Source: CAJCJE01 sp963818685
Lineage (GTDB): Bacteria; Actinomycetota; Actinomycetes; Mycobacteriales; Pseudonocardiaceae
Reading direction: 5' to 3'
Length of the DNA: 64,000 nucleotides
Assembly: GCA_963818685.1 (NCBI GenBank)
Contig: CAWFTJ010000004.1
Location: forward strand, 682,001-746,000
Shown: positions 52,441 to 60,388 of the stretch, one piece after another
How the letters are laid out: the number at the start of each line of letters is the position of its first letter
Position numbering within the stretch: the first letter of the stretch is position 1
The notes under the pieces: generated by a model
The model's database searches: none
Told to the model about the DNA's origin: nothing
What the model saw: the letters and a program-made list of their open reading frames with translations, nothing else
Program-made: the position numbers and the translations under genes

Positions 52441-52566
52441 CCCCGGGAAGCCCGTGCGCCAAACCCTGTCCAACAGGTTTCCTGGGAACCAACCCCGAGT
52501 GAGAGACAACTTCCGGACAGGGGCGTGGCTCGACCCCGTGGTTCGACAGCAGGCGCGGTAGGCAGA
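52441..52566 (+). ncRNA. Probable c-di-AMP (ydaO/yuaA) riboswitch in the rpfA leader
   Basis: The leader of rpfA folds into nested helices: TGCGCC (52455-52460) with GGCGCG (52552-52557) closes the domain, CCCTGTCC (52464-52471) pairs perfectly with GGACAGGG (52515-52522), and CAGG/CCTG (52474-52484) forms an inner hairpin next to the purine-rich GGGAACC. This layout and the GGGAACC element match ydaO riboswitches, which in actinobacteria are known to sit before rpf and other wall-hydrolase genes and to turn them off when c-di-AMP is high. Exact boundaries are approximate. Confidence 0.75.
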
Positions 52567-52573
52567 GAGGGAA

Positions 52574-53224
52574 ATGGCTTCTTTCGCAGGCAAGCACCGC
52601 AAGCAGTCCCGTGCCGTTCGCGGCATCGCCAAGGTCGTCGTCGCCGGTGCCATCGTGGCCGTGCCGATGTCGATCGCGGCGATCCCGGCCAGCGCCGACA
52701 CCAGCACCGTCAACTGGGACTCGATCGCCCAGTGCGAGAGCGGCGGCAACTGGTCGACCAACACCGGCAACGGTTTCTACGGTGGTCTGCAGTTCACCGA
52801 GAGCACCTGGAAGGCCAACGGCGGTACCGGTATGCCTCAGAACGCCAGCCGCGACGAGCAGATCGCGGTTGCGCAGCGGGTCGCCCAGACCCAGGGCATG
52901 CACGCATGGCCGGTGTGCTCGGTCAAGGCCGGCCAGGCCGGTGCGCATGTGAGTTCGCAGCACAGCAGCTCGCATCACAGCACTGCGGCCCCGACCACCA
53001 AGAAGAGCACCCACAAGGCGACAACGCCTGCCGCCGTCACCACCACCGCCGCTCCGCAGAGCGCGCCGAACGGTGACTACACCGTCGCGGCCGGCGACAC
53101 CCTTTCCTCCATCGCGCAGAAGCTCAACGTTGCCGGTGGCTGGGAATCCCTGTGGAACAACAACAAGAGCATCGTGGCGAACCCGAACCTGATCTTCCCG
53201 GGTCAGTCGCTCGTCACCAAGTAA
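52574..53224 (+). CDS. rpfA: Resuscitation-promoting factor (Rpf) with LysM domain
   Basis: 216 residues from ATG 52574, with GAGAGGG upstream. Signal peptide cut after ASA (about residue 41). The transglycosylase-like Rpf domain (about 46-117) has the catalytic Glu55 in QCESGGNW and the disulphide pair Cys54 and the Cys in WPVCS. A Ser/His/Thr/Ala-rich linker (about 118-165) leads to a LysM peptidoglycan-binding domain (about 168-214, YTVAAGDTLSSIAQK). Secreted muralytic enzyme that promotes growth and revival from dormancy. Followed by a strong terminator. Confidence 0.95.
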   Translation: MASFAGKHRKQSRAVRGIAKVVVAGAIVAVPMSIAAIPASADTSTVNWDSIAQCESGGNWSTNTGNGFYGGLQFTESTWKANGGTGMPQNASRDEQIAVAQRVAQTQGMHAWPVCSVKAGQAGAHVSSQHSSSHHSTAAPTTKKSTHKATTPAAVTTTAAPQSAPNGDYTVAAGDTLSSIAQKLNVAGGWESLWNNNKSIVANPNLIFPGQSLVTK

Positions 53225-53238
53225 CTGATTCATAGCGC

Positions 53239-53277
53239 GGCCCCGGCAGACTCGGAGAAAACCGGTCTGCCGGGGCC
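53239..53277. terminator. Strong terminator after rpfA
   Basis: GGCCCCGGCAGAC (53239-53251) and GTCTGCCGGGGCC (53265-53277) form a perfect 13-bp stem with a 13-nt loop. It also faces the end of the convergent mog-moaE gene. Confidence 0.85.
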
Positions 53278-53310
53278 GTCGCCGTGGGTCCACAGTGGAC
53301 TTGGCCGGTC

Positions 53311-54276
53311 CTACGGCATGTTCACCCATTCCTCTTCGCCGTCGCCGAACACCTGGCGCTTCCACACGGGAAGGCGGCGCTTCACCTCGTCGACAAGGTC
53401 GGAACAGACCTCGAACGCGGCAGCCCGGTGATCGGCGGACACGGCCGCGGCCAACGCCACATCGCCGATGGCAAGCAGTCCGAGCCGGTGGCTCACCGCG
53501 ATGGCCCTGATTCCCGGCCGCTTCGCCAGCTGCCCGGCGACCTCCGCGACGATCGCCTCAGCACTCGGATGTCCGACGTACTCCAGCTCGCGCACGGTCC
53601 GGCCGCCGTCGTGGTCGCGCACCACGCCGGCGAAGGTGACCACCGCGCCCGCCGCATCGTCGTTGACCAGTGCGGCGTGCTCGTCGACGGACAGCGGCTC
53701 CTCCGTCACCACCGCCCTGCGCACCGCGGCCGCCCCGCCCGGCGCCGTTTCGGGTTCGTGCTGCTCGGGCTCGTGTTGCTCGCGCTGGGGCTTGTGGTCG
53801 CCCCCGTGCAGCTGGTCGAGCGCATGGTCCAGGACGCCGTCGAGCACCCGCAGGCCGTCCGCGACCCCACCGGTCGACCCTGGCAGATTGACGATCAGCG
53901 TGCGCCCCGCGACACCGGCCACTCCCCTGGACAGCACCGACGTGGGCACGCTCGGGCCGCCGGACGCGCGGATCGCGTCCGCGAGGCCGGGCACCTCGTA
54001 GTCCAGTACCGAGCGGGTCGCCTCGGGCGTGCGGTCGGTCGGACTGATGCCGGTACCGCCGGTGGTGATGACCACGTCCACTCCCGAGGACAGGGCCTGC
54101 TTGAGCGCGGCAGCGACCGGGTCGCCGTCCGGCACCACGATCGGGTCGCCGACGGTGAAGCCCCGGCCGGCCAGCCAGTCCACGATGACCGGCCCCGTAC
54201 GGTCCGGGTAGACGCCGGCAGCGGCCCGGTTGGACGCCGCGATGACGGCCGCGCCTCGGCCTGGGTTCTCACTCAT
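53311..54276 (-). CDS. Fused MogA/MoaB-type and MoaE protein
   Basis: 321 residues. Residues 1-160 are the molybdopterin adenylyltransferase fold (MogA/MoaB): VVITTGGTGISPTDRTPEAT and NLPGSTGGV. After a His/Glu/Pro-rich linker (about 162-185) residues 190-321 are MoaE, the large subunit of molybdopterin synthase (GAVVTFAGVVRDH, HRLGLLAIGDVAL, and KRRLPVWKRQVF carrying the active-site Lys). One protein thus covers sulphur insertion, with MoaD, and adenylation. In M. tuberculosis these are separate genes, mog and moaE2. Its start overlaps the moaC end by 8 bases. Confidence 0.9.
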   Translation of the reverse strand: MSENPGRGAAVIAASNRAAAGVYPDRTGPVIVDWLAGRGFTVGDPIVVPDGDPVAAALKQALSSGVDVVITTGGTGISPTDRTPEATRSVLDYEVPGLADAIRASGGPSVPTSVLSRGVAGVAGRTLIVNLPGSTGGVADGLRVLDGVLDHALDQLHGGDHKPQREQHEPEQHEPETAPGGAAAVRRAVVTEEPLSVDEHAALVNDDAAGAVVTFAGVVRDHDGGRTVRELEYVGHPSAEAIVAEVAGQLAKRPGIRAIAVSHRLGLLAIGDVALAAAVSADHRAAAFEVCSDLVDEVKRRLPVWKRQVFGDGEEEWVNMP

Positions 54277-54757
54277 CGCCGTTCCCGTTCGCGCGCGTCC
54301 AGGTGCCCGTCTTGCCGCCGTCCTTGCGTTCCACCCGCACCGCGTCCAGCACGGCAGCCGGATCGATGCCCTTGACCATGTCGTGCAGGGCGAGGCCGGC
54401 CGCGGCGACCGCGGTCAACGCCTCCATCTCGACTCCGGTCCGGTCGGCGGTGCGCACGGTCGCGGTGATGAACACCTCGGTGTCGCCGAGCGCCAGCTCG
54501 ACCTTCACACTGGTCAACGCGATGGGGTGGGCCAGCGGCACGATGTCCGGCGTGTGCTTGGCCGCCATGATCCCGGCAATTCGGGCAGTAGCCAGGGCGT
54601 CGCCCTTGGGCAGGTCGTCCGCGCGCAGTAGCGAAATGACCTCCGCCGTCGTGCGCAGCACCCCGGAAGCGACCGCTGTCCTTGCCGTCACGGCCTTCTC
54701 GGACACGTCGACCATCCGCGCCGCGCCGGCATCATCCAGATGGCTGAACTGACTCAT
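54269..54757 (-). CDS. moaC: Cyclic pyranopterin monophosphate synthase MoaC
   Basis: 162 residues from ATG 54757. Family signatures: MVDVSEKAVTARTAVASG (about 15-32), KHTPDIVPLAHPI with the catalytic His region, GVEMEALTAVAAAGLALHDMVK with the catalytic Lys (part cited). Second step of molybdenum cofactor synthesis, making cPMP. The ATG overlaps the malic-enzyme stop (ATGA) and its end overlaps mog-moaE, so all three are one coupled operon. Confidence 0.95.
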   Translation of the reverse strand: MSQFSHLDDAGAARMVDVSEKAVTARTAVASGVLRTTAEVISLLRADDLPKGDALATARIAGIMAAKHTPDIVPLAHPIALTSVKVELALGDTEVFITATVRTADRTGVEMEALTAVAAAGLALHDMVKGIDPAAVLDAVRVERKDGGKTGTWTRANGNGDE

Positions 54758-56145
54758 GCGCGTTCCTCCTCGACCGCGCGGGCGACCGCCTCGGCGACCG
54801 CGCTGGCCACCCTCGGGTCGAACACGCTCGGCACGATGAACGAGGCGTTGAGCCGGTCCGGTTCGACCACGTCGGCGATGGCGTCGGCCGCGGCCAGCAG
54901 CATGTTGTCGGTGATGGTCCTGGCCTGCGCGTCGAGCAGGCCGCGGAACACGCCCGGGAAGGCGAGCACGTTGTTGATCTGGTTCGGGTAGTCGCTGCGG
55001 CCGGTGGCCACCACCGATGCGTGCTTCTGCGCCTCAAGCGGGTCGATCTCCGGGTCCGGGTTGGCCAACGCGAACACCACCGCGTTCTCGTTCATGCTGG
55101 CGACCTCGTCCGCGCCGAACAGGTTCGGGGCGGACACGCCGATGAACACGTCCGCGCCGACCAGGGCGTCCTTGACCGAGCCCGTGAGCTGGTCGGCGTT
55201 GGTGTGGTCGGCCAGCCACTTGAGGTTGGGGTCCAGATTCTCCCGCTCGCAGTGCACGATGCCGTCGATGTCAACGGCCAGGATGTCGGCCGGCTTCTTG
55301 TGCAGCAGCAGTCGGATGATCGCCGAGCCGGCCGCGCCAGCGCCGCAGACCACGATCTTGCACTCGCTGATGTCCTTGTCGACCACGCGCAGCGCGTTGC
55401 GCAGCGCGCCGATCACCACGATCGCGGTGCCGTGCTGATCATCGTGGAAGACCGGGATGTCCAGCTTGTCGCGCAGCCTGCGCTCGATCTCGAAACAGCG
55501 CGGCGCCGCGATGTCCTCAAGGTTGATACCGGCGTAGACCGGCGCGATCAGCTCGACCGTGCGGATGATCTCCTCGGTGTCCTGCGTGTCAAGGCACACC
55601 GGCCAGGCGTTGACCTCGCCGAACTTCTTGAACAGCGCGGCCTTGCCCTCCATCACCGGCAGTGCGGCGGCCGGGCCGATGTTGCCGAGGCCCAGCACTG
55701 CCGAGCCGTCGGTGACCACCGCGATCGTGTTGCGCTTGATGGTCAGCCTGCGCGCGTCGTCCGGGTTGGCCGCGATGGCCTGGCACACCCTGGCAACGCC
55801 GGGCGTGTAGGCGCGGGAGAGGTCGTCGCGGTTGCGCAACGGCACCTTTGCGGTGACCTCGACCTTGCCGCCGAGGTGGATGAGGAAGGTCCGGTCGGAG
55901 ACCTTGCGTACCCGCACACCGGGCAGCGCGACGAGCGCGTCGGTGATGTCCTTGGCGTGATCGGCCGACGTGGCGTTGCAGGTGATGTCCACGACGACCG
56001 AGTCGCTGTGCGACTCCACCACGTCGAACGCGGTGATGACCCCGCCGACGTTGCCAACGGCCGAGGTCAGGTCCCCGGCGGCGCTCGCAGAGGCCGGCGC
56101 CTCCAGCCGGACCGTGATCGAATAGCCCGGACCGGGAACCGGCAT
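54754..56145 (-). CDS. NAD-dependent malic enzyme with N-terminal ACT-like domain
   Basis: 463 residues. Residues 1-85 form an ACT-like regulatory domain (SITVRLEAPASA start). The malic domain follows (AYTPGVARVC with the catalytic Tyr, KGKAALFKKFGEVNAWPVCLDT-like with Lys) and the NAD-binding part has VVCGAGAAGSAIIRLLL (about 265-281). Decarboxylates malate to pyruvate. Coupling to moaC is unusual: no metabolic link is obvious, so shared expression level may be the reason. The 80 bases upstream of the start contain no strong promoter hexamers. Confidence 0.9.
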   Translation of the reverse strand: MPVPGPGYSITVRLEAPASASAAGDLTSAVGNVGGVITAFDVVESHSDSVVVDITCNATSADHAKDITDALVALPGVRVRKVSDRTFLIHLGGKVEVTAKVPLRNRDDLSRAYTPGVARVCQAIAANPDDARRLTIKRNTIAVVTDGSAVLGLGNIGPAAALPVMEGKAALFKKFGEVNAWPVCLDTQDTEEIIRTVELIAPVYAGINLEDIAAPRCFEIERRLRDKLDIPVFHDDQHGTAIVVIGALRNALRVVDKDISECKIVVCGAGAAGSAIIRLLLHKKPADILAVDIDGIVHCERENLDPNLKWLADHTNADQLTGSVKDALVGADVFIGVSAPNLFGADEVASMNENAVVFALANPDPEIDPLEAQKHASVVATGRSDYPNQINNVLAFPGVFRGLLDAQARTITDNMLLAAADAIADVVEPDRLNASFIVPSVFDPRVASAVAEAVARAVEEERA

Positions 56146-56225
56146 GGCTGTCTCCTCGCAGGTCTTGTCTCGACTGCCTGAGGCGACAGTAGCCTTTGGG
56201 TGGACCCCGGTTTATCGGACCTTGC

Positions 56226-56435
56226 TCAGCGGTTGATCTCGGTCACCGGGTGCACGTAGGGCACCTTCTCCTCGGGCAGCGGGAAGGTCACCTCGCCGAA
56301 GGGCGAGAGCGAACCCTGCCGGTCCGAGGCGAGTTCGGTGACGGCGTGTTCGTCGCGGGTCGGGTCGGCCGGCCATGTCGGGTCGGTCAGGTACCGGTTC
56401 GGCTTGCGCGTCCTGTCCGTCTTGTCCTTGGCCAC
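56226..56435 (-). CDS. Small conserved-looking acidic protein, function unknown
   Basis: 69 residues from GTG 56435, with GGAGGAGGAG 5-6 nt upstream; a longer frame to 56531 is rejected for lack of a site. The sequence begins with a basic stretch (KDKTDRTRKPNRYLTDP) and continues with an acidic, Pro-rich part (FPLPEEKVPYVHPV). No domain recognised. It sits where Rv0863 lies between moaC2 and Rv0862c in M. tuberculosis, so it may be its counterpart, but I could not check similarity. Confidence 0.6.
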   Translation of the reverse strand: MAKDKTDRTRKPNRYLTDPTWPADPTRDEHAVTELASDRQGSLSPFGEVTFPLPEEKVPYVHPVTEINR

Positions 56436-56559
56436 GGGCTCCTCCTCCATTTCAAGGCGGCGCTGGCGACCGCGCCTGACACCCCCAGTTTGCCGAAGGT
56501 CATCCGCGACCGCACCACCGGTCCCCGCCAATGCGCTGCGGCCGGTCGAGCGCGCCCTA

Positions 56560-56565
56560 TACGCT
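56560..56565 (+). promoter_or_regulatory. Probable -10 box (TACGCT) of a leaderless transcript
   Basis: TACGCT ends 7 nt before GTG 56573; no Shine-Dalgarno is visible. Confidence 0.45.
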
Positions 56566-56572
56566 GGTCAGA

Positions 56573-58864
56573 GTGTCCGGCACCTCACTTGCCGACTGGC
56601 TGCGCGAGCAGAGCGAGACCATGCTGGTCGAACTGCTGCGCGCGCGGCCGGATCTGGCCATCCCTGCACCCGCGGACAGCACGGTCCTCGCAACGCGCGC
56701 CGGCACGCGCGCGTCGGTGGCAAGGGCCTGTGACGGACTCGACGCGTTCACTCTCGCCGTGCTGGACGCGCTGGTGCTCGCCGACGCCGACCGCGCCCCG
56801 GTCGCCCCGACCGCGCTGCTCGCCCTGCTCGGCGATGGCGTGGACGCGATGGCGGTGGACGCGGCCATCGCCCGCCTGCGCGCCGAGGCGATCGCCTGGG
56901 ACGGCAGTGTCGACGGTGACGGTGCTGTCGAGGGCATCTCCATCGCACCCGCCGCCCGCGAGGTCGCCGGCGCGTACCCGGCCGGTCTCGGCCCGCCCGC
57001 ACCGCACCTCGACGGCGTCGACATCGCCCCGTTGCTCGCCGGCCTGAGCGAGAAGGCGCGGCGACTGCTCGGCACCCTGGCCGAGGGCCCGCCGGTCGGG
57101 CGGACCAAGGACGCCGGTTCGATCATTCCCGCGCAGGGCCGCACCCCCGTCCAGGAACTGCTCGCGGCCGGGCTGTTGATCCGGCGCGACGCGGAAACCG
57201 TCGAGCTGCCGCGCCAGGTCGGCATCGCCCTGCGCGGCGCGCATCCGATGGGCCTGATCCGGTCGACCGAGCCGGTGCCGTCCCTTCGTGAGGTTTCGAC
57301 ATCCACAGTGGACTCGGCAGGGGCCGGCGAGGCCACCGAGTTGGTCCGGCACGTCGAGGCGCTGCTGCACCTGTGGTCGAACGAACCGCCGCCGGTGTTG
57401 CGCTCCGGCGGCCTCGGCGTGCGCGAACAACGCAGGCTGACCAGGGAACTCGACGTCGACGACCAGCGCGCCAACCTGCTCGCCGAACTCGCCCACGGCG
57501 CGGGACTCGTGCTCGCCAGCCCGGACGCGAGTCCGGAATGGACACTGACAACCCAGGCCGACGCCTGGCTGGCGGCCAATCGCGAACAGCGCTGGGCCAC
57601 GCTCGCCGCTGCCTGGCTCGACCTGCCCCGGCTGCCGGCGCTCGCCGGTCAGCGCGACGACAAGGACCGGCTGCTCGCGCCGCTGTCCGACGAACTGCGC
57701 CGCCCGCTCGCTCCCCGTGACCGGCGCCGAACCCTTGAGGCGCTCGCCGAGTTCCCGCCCGGTTCGGCCCTGGCCAACCAGCGCCAACTCGCCGACCTGC
57801 TGGCCTGGCGCGCGCCGCGACGCGGCGGCCGGATGCGCGACGAGCTGCTCGACTGGACCCTGCGCGAGGCACGCGCGCTGGGCATCGTCGCCCTGGAGGC
57901 GGTCACCTCGGCGGGCCGCGCCCTGCTCGCCGACGGTCCGGCCGCCGCTGCCAAGACGCTCGTCGCCGCGTTGCCCGAACTCATCGACCACGTGCTCGTC
58001 CAGGCCGACTTCACCGTTGTCGCGCCCGGCCCGTTGGAGGGGGACCTGGCGGTCGAGATGGGACTGGTCGCGGACGTCGAATCGGCCGGCGGTGCGACCG
58101 TGTACCGGATCAGCGAGGCGTCCATCCGGCGTGCCCTCGACGCCGGCCGCACCGCGACCGAGCTGCACGAGCTGTTCCGGACGAGGTCGAAAACCCCGGT
58201 GCCGCAGGCGCTGGACTACCTCATCGACGACGTCGCGCGCCGCCACGGCAGGCTGCGTGGCGGCGCGGCAGGCTCCTTCCTACGCTGCGACGACGACGCC
58301 CTGCTCGGCGAGGTGCTTGCCAACACCGTTGCCGCGCGACTGGAACTGCGCCGCATCGCGCCAACCGTCGTGGTCAGCCCGCTCCCGCTGATCGACGTGC
58401 TCGACGGCCTGCGCGAAGCCGGTTTCACCCCGGCAGCGGAAGGTGCGGACGGCCGCGTCCTGGACCTACGCCCCACCGGCCGCCGCCTACCCGCCCGCGG
58501 CCGCGCCGAACGCCAGTCGCCGACCCCGCCGGTCGCGACCGAAACCCAACTCCTCGGCGTGGCCAAGCAGATCAAGGTCGGCGACCGCGCATCCGCCGGC
58601 CGCTCCGGCCGCACCGCGCAACTGCCGCCCGGCACCGGCATGAGCGACACCAGCGCCACCCTCGGCCTACTGCAACAGGCCGTGCGCGAACAACGTAACG
58701 TCTGGGTCGGCTTCGTCGACGCCTACGGCGTGGCCAGCCAGCGTTTCATCGCCCCAGTCAGCATCGGCGGCGGCGTCCTCGAAGGCATGGACCACGGCAG
58801 CGGCGAACTACGCCGCTTCGCCCTGCACCGCATCACCTCGGTGGAAATCGCCACCGACCGCTGA
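56573..58864 (+). CDS. Helicase-associated protein of the Rv0862c (XPB-partner) type
   Basis: 763 residues from GTG 56573. The N-terminus SGTSLADWLREQSETMLVELL and the pattern of winged-helix-like repeats through the middle match the XPB/Ssl2-associated helicase C-terminal-like family, in which the C-terminal ~90 residues (LLQQAVREQRNVWVGFVDAYG, part) resemble a WYL-like domain. In most actinobacteria it is paired with the XPB helicase gene just downstream and presumably acts with it in DNA repair. Here that position is taken by the 58.9-kb gene on the other strand, so the partner, if any, lies elsewhere. Confidence 0.8.
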   Translation: MSGTSLADWLREQSETMLVELLRARPDLAIPAPADSTVLATRAGTRASVARACDGLDAFTLAVLDALVLADADRAPVAPTALLALLGDGVDAMAVDAAIARLRAEAIAWDGSVDGDGAVEGISIAPAAREVAGAYPAGLGPPAPHLDGVDIAPLLAGLSEKARRLLGTLAEGPPVGRTKDAGSIIPAQGRTPVQELLAAGLLIRRDAETVELPRQVGIALRGAHPMGLIRSTEPVPSLREVSTSTVDSAGAGEATELVRHVEALLHLWSNEPPPVLRSGGLGVREQRRLTRELDVDDQRANLLAELAHGAGLVLASPDASPEWTLTTQADAWLAANREQRWATLAAAWLDLPRLPALAGQRDDKDRLLAPLSDELRRPLAPRDRRRTLEALAEFPPGSALANQRQLADLLAWRAPRRGGRMRDELLDWTLREARALGIVALEAVTSAGRALLADGPAAAAKTLVAALPELIDHVLVQADFTVVAPGPLEGDLAVEMGLVADVESAGGATVYRISEASIRRALDAGRTATELHELFRTRSKTPVPQALDYLIDDVARRHGRLRGGAAGSFLRCDDDALLGEVLANTVAARLELRRIAPTVVVSPLPLIDVLDGLREAGFTPAAEGADGRVLDLRPTGRRLPARGRAERQSPTPPVATETQLLGVAKQIKVGDRASAGRSGRTAQLPPGTGMSDTSATLGLLQQAVREQRNVWVGFVDAYGVASQRFIAPVSIGGGVLEGMDHGSGELRRFALHRITSVEIATDR

Positions 58865-58868
58865 CCGG

Positions 58869-59399
58869 CTACGCACCGCGTTCAAGCACGTGGACCGTGC
58901 CTGCTTCCAGATCGGACTCAAGCACCCAGCGGATGTTACGCGGCAACTCACAGGTGGCAAGAAACTCTCGGAGCGCTCGCACGACCGAGCGAACCGACAT
59001 CCCGCTGCCGGCGACATAATCGATGTTGTTGGTGCCGTGCGTTTCCGCCGGCAATCGGCGATGGCACTGCCATTTCGACACCGGCGGCCGGCCGCCGCAC
59101 GGTGGCCGGTCCAGCGCGGGTATCGCATGGTCGATGCCCGTCATGCGCATCCTGACCACAAACTGCATCTCTATGTGCCGTGCCAGCGCACCTGCCATCT
59201 CACGACCTCCGAGCCGAGTCAGCTCCGCCTCCGTTTCTGCGAACCATGGCGTTCGGTTACCACGGCTCTCCATTTCAGCGATGCCGTCTACACGAATCCA
59301 GGCGCCCTCGGTGCGAGCACCACTTACCGCCGGACCGATACGTTCGTGCACGGATTGAATAACATCGGCCAACTCATCGAGATAGCCCCCGTTTGGCAT
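58869..59399 (-). CDS. Apparent chimera of an SCP1.201-like (DddA-type) deaminase and an Imm1-like immunity tail
   Basis: 176 residues from ATG 59399. The first ~118 residues resemble SCP1.201/DddA-like deaminase domains: GAWIRVDG strand, then HxE (His75, Glu77 in ARHIEMQFVVRMR) and PC-x10-C (Cys101, Cys112 in PPCGGR and WQCHRRLP), the expected zinc ligands of the cytidine-deaminase fold. After CHRRLPAE, where such toxins continue for about 20-30 more residues, the sequence changes to NNIDYVAGSG and VVRALREFLATCELPRNIRW (part), which resembles the C-terminal end of Imm1 immunity proteins, often encoded next to these toxins. I infer a deletion that joined toxin and antitoxin genes. Follows the regulator gene by 9 bases. 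Activity is doubtful. Confidence 0.5.
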   Translation of the reverse strand: MPNGGYLDELADVIQSVHERIGPAVSGARTEGAWIRVDGIAEMESRGNRTPWFAETEAELTRLGGREMAGALARHIEMQFVVRMRMTGIDHAIPALDRPPCGGRPPVSKWQCHRRLPAETHGTNNIDYVAGSGMSVRSVVRALREFLATCELPRNIRWVLESDLEAGTVHVLERGA

Positions 59400-59408
59400 A
59401 TCGGGCTT

Positions 59409-60305
59409 TTACCGGAATCCCCCTACCCGAAACCGCGGTTGACGGAGGCTGGCGTGGGCCCATTTCTTGGCGATTTCGACGATGAGGTTGGCGGATTCGG
59501 CTTCGCTCAATGCCTTGTCGCGCATGATGTCCAGGGCGCGGTGGTGCATGTCGATGTCGTGCGATTCGGAGAGGAAGACGCCGGAGCTGTAGTGCTCGAA
59601 ATACAGGATTTCCGGGGAATCCGCGAAATGGTAGAGCGTGAACGCACCGGCAAGGCCCGGATGCCAGCCGATGAGGCTCGGCATGATCCGGATGGTGATG
59701 TTGGGCCGCTGCGCGGCTTCGAGCAGATAGTTGAGCTGTTCGGCCATGATGACCGCGGTGCCGACGGGTTCGCGGAGGGCGTTCTCACCGATGAGCGCGG
59801 TGAAGGTGATCGGCTCGATGCCTCGGCAGACGACCTCGCGGCGGCCGGCGCGGATGAGGACTCGGGATTCGATCTCGGTGTAGGCGAGGCCGCTGAGCGT
59901 GCACTGCGCCCTGGCGTAGTCGGAAATCTGGAGCAGCGCGGGGATGGTGGTCGGTGCCCATTCGGTGACCGCGTCGGCGCAGCGTTCGTGGTCGACGGCC
60001 TTGATCACGTGTTCCGGCACGCCGGGGATGCCGCCGCCGATCCAGCTGGGTTCGGCCGCCGCTCTTGCCATCTGCATGATCCGGTCGCGTTCGGCTCCGG
60101 TGACCCGGAGTTCGCCGAGCAGCGCGGCGACCTCGTCTGGGCGCGGCACGCGACGGCCGGTTTCCCAGTGCGAGACGAACGCATGGCTGAAGCCCATGCG
60201 GCTGCTCAGTTCACGGCTCGTGATGCCGTATTCGGTGCGGACCTGACGTAGGGCGATGATGAGCGCCCTCGCCCGTGGATTGAGATCGCTGATAGCTACC
60301 GGCAC
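59409..60305 (-). CDS. XRE-family regulator with DUF5753 (Scr1-type)
   Basis: 298 residues from GTG 60305; the longer frame to 60374 has no ribosome site. An N-terminal XRE HTH (ELSSRMGFSHAFVSHWETGRR, part, about 28-48) is followed by the DUF5753 domain (IPALLQISDYARAQ, EPITFTALIGENALR, and the FADSPEILYFE element). In Streptomyces such proteins pair with a small DUF397 protein as toxin-antitoxin-like regulators, usually encoded just downstream. No DUF397 gene is here; the deaminase chimera occupies the place. Confidence 0.9.
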   Translation of the reverse strand: MPVAISDLNPRARALIIALRQVRTEYGITSRELSSRMGFSHAFVSHWETGRRVPRPDEVAALLGELRVTGAERDRIMQMARAAAEPSWIGGGIPGVPEHVIKAVDHERCADAVTEWAPTTIPALLQISDYARAQCTLSGLAYTEIESRVLIRAGRREVVCRGIEPITFTALIGENALREPVGTAVIMAEQLNYLLEAAQRPNITIRIMPSLIGWHPGLAGAFTLYHFADSPEILYFEHYSSGVFLSESHDIDMHHRALDIMRDKALSEAESANLIVEIAKKWAHASLRQPRFRVGGFR

Positions 60306-60388
60306 GCGAACTTTGTAGGCATTGCGTGACCGAAAATCATTGCCCGATCGAGTGATGTGCGGGTGACCCCGCACACCTCACCCGAAGA

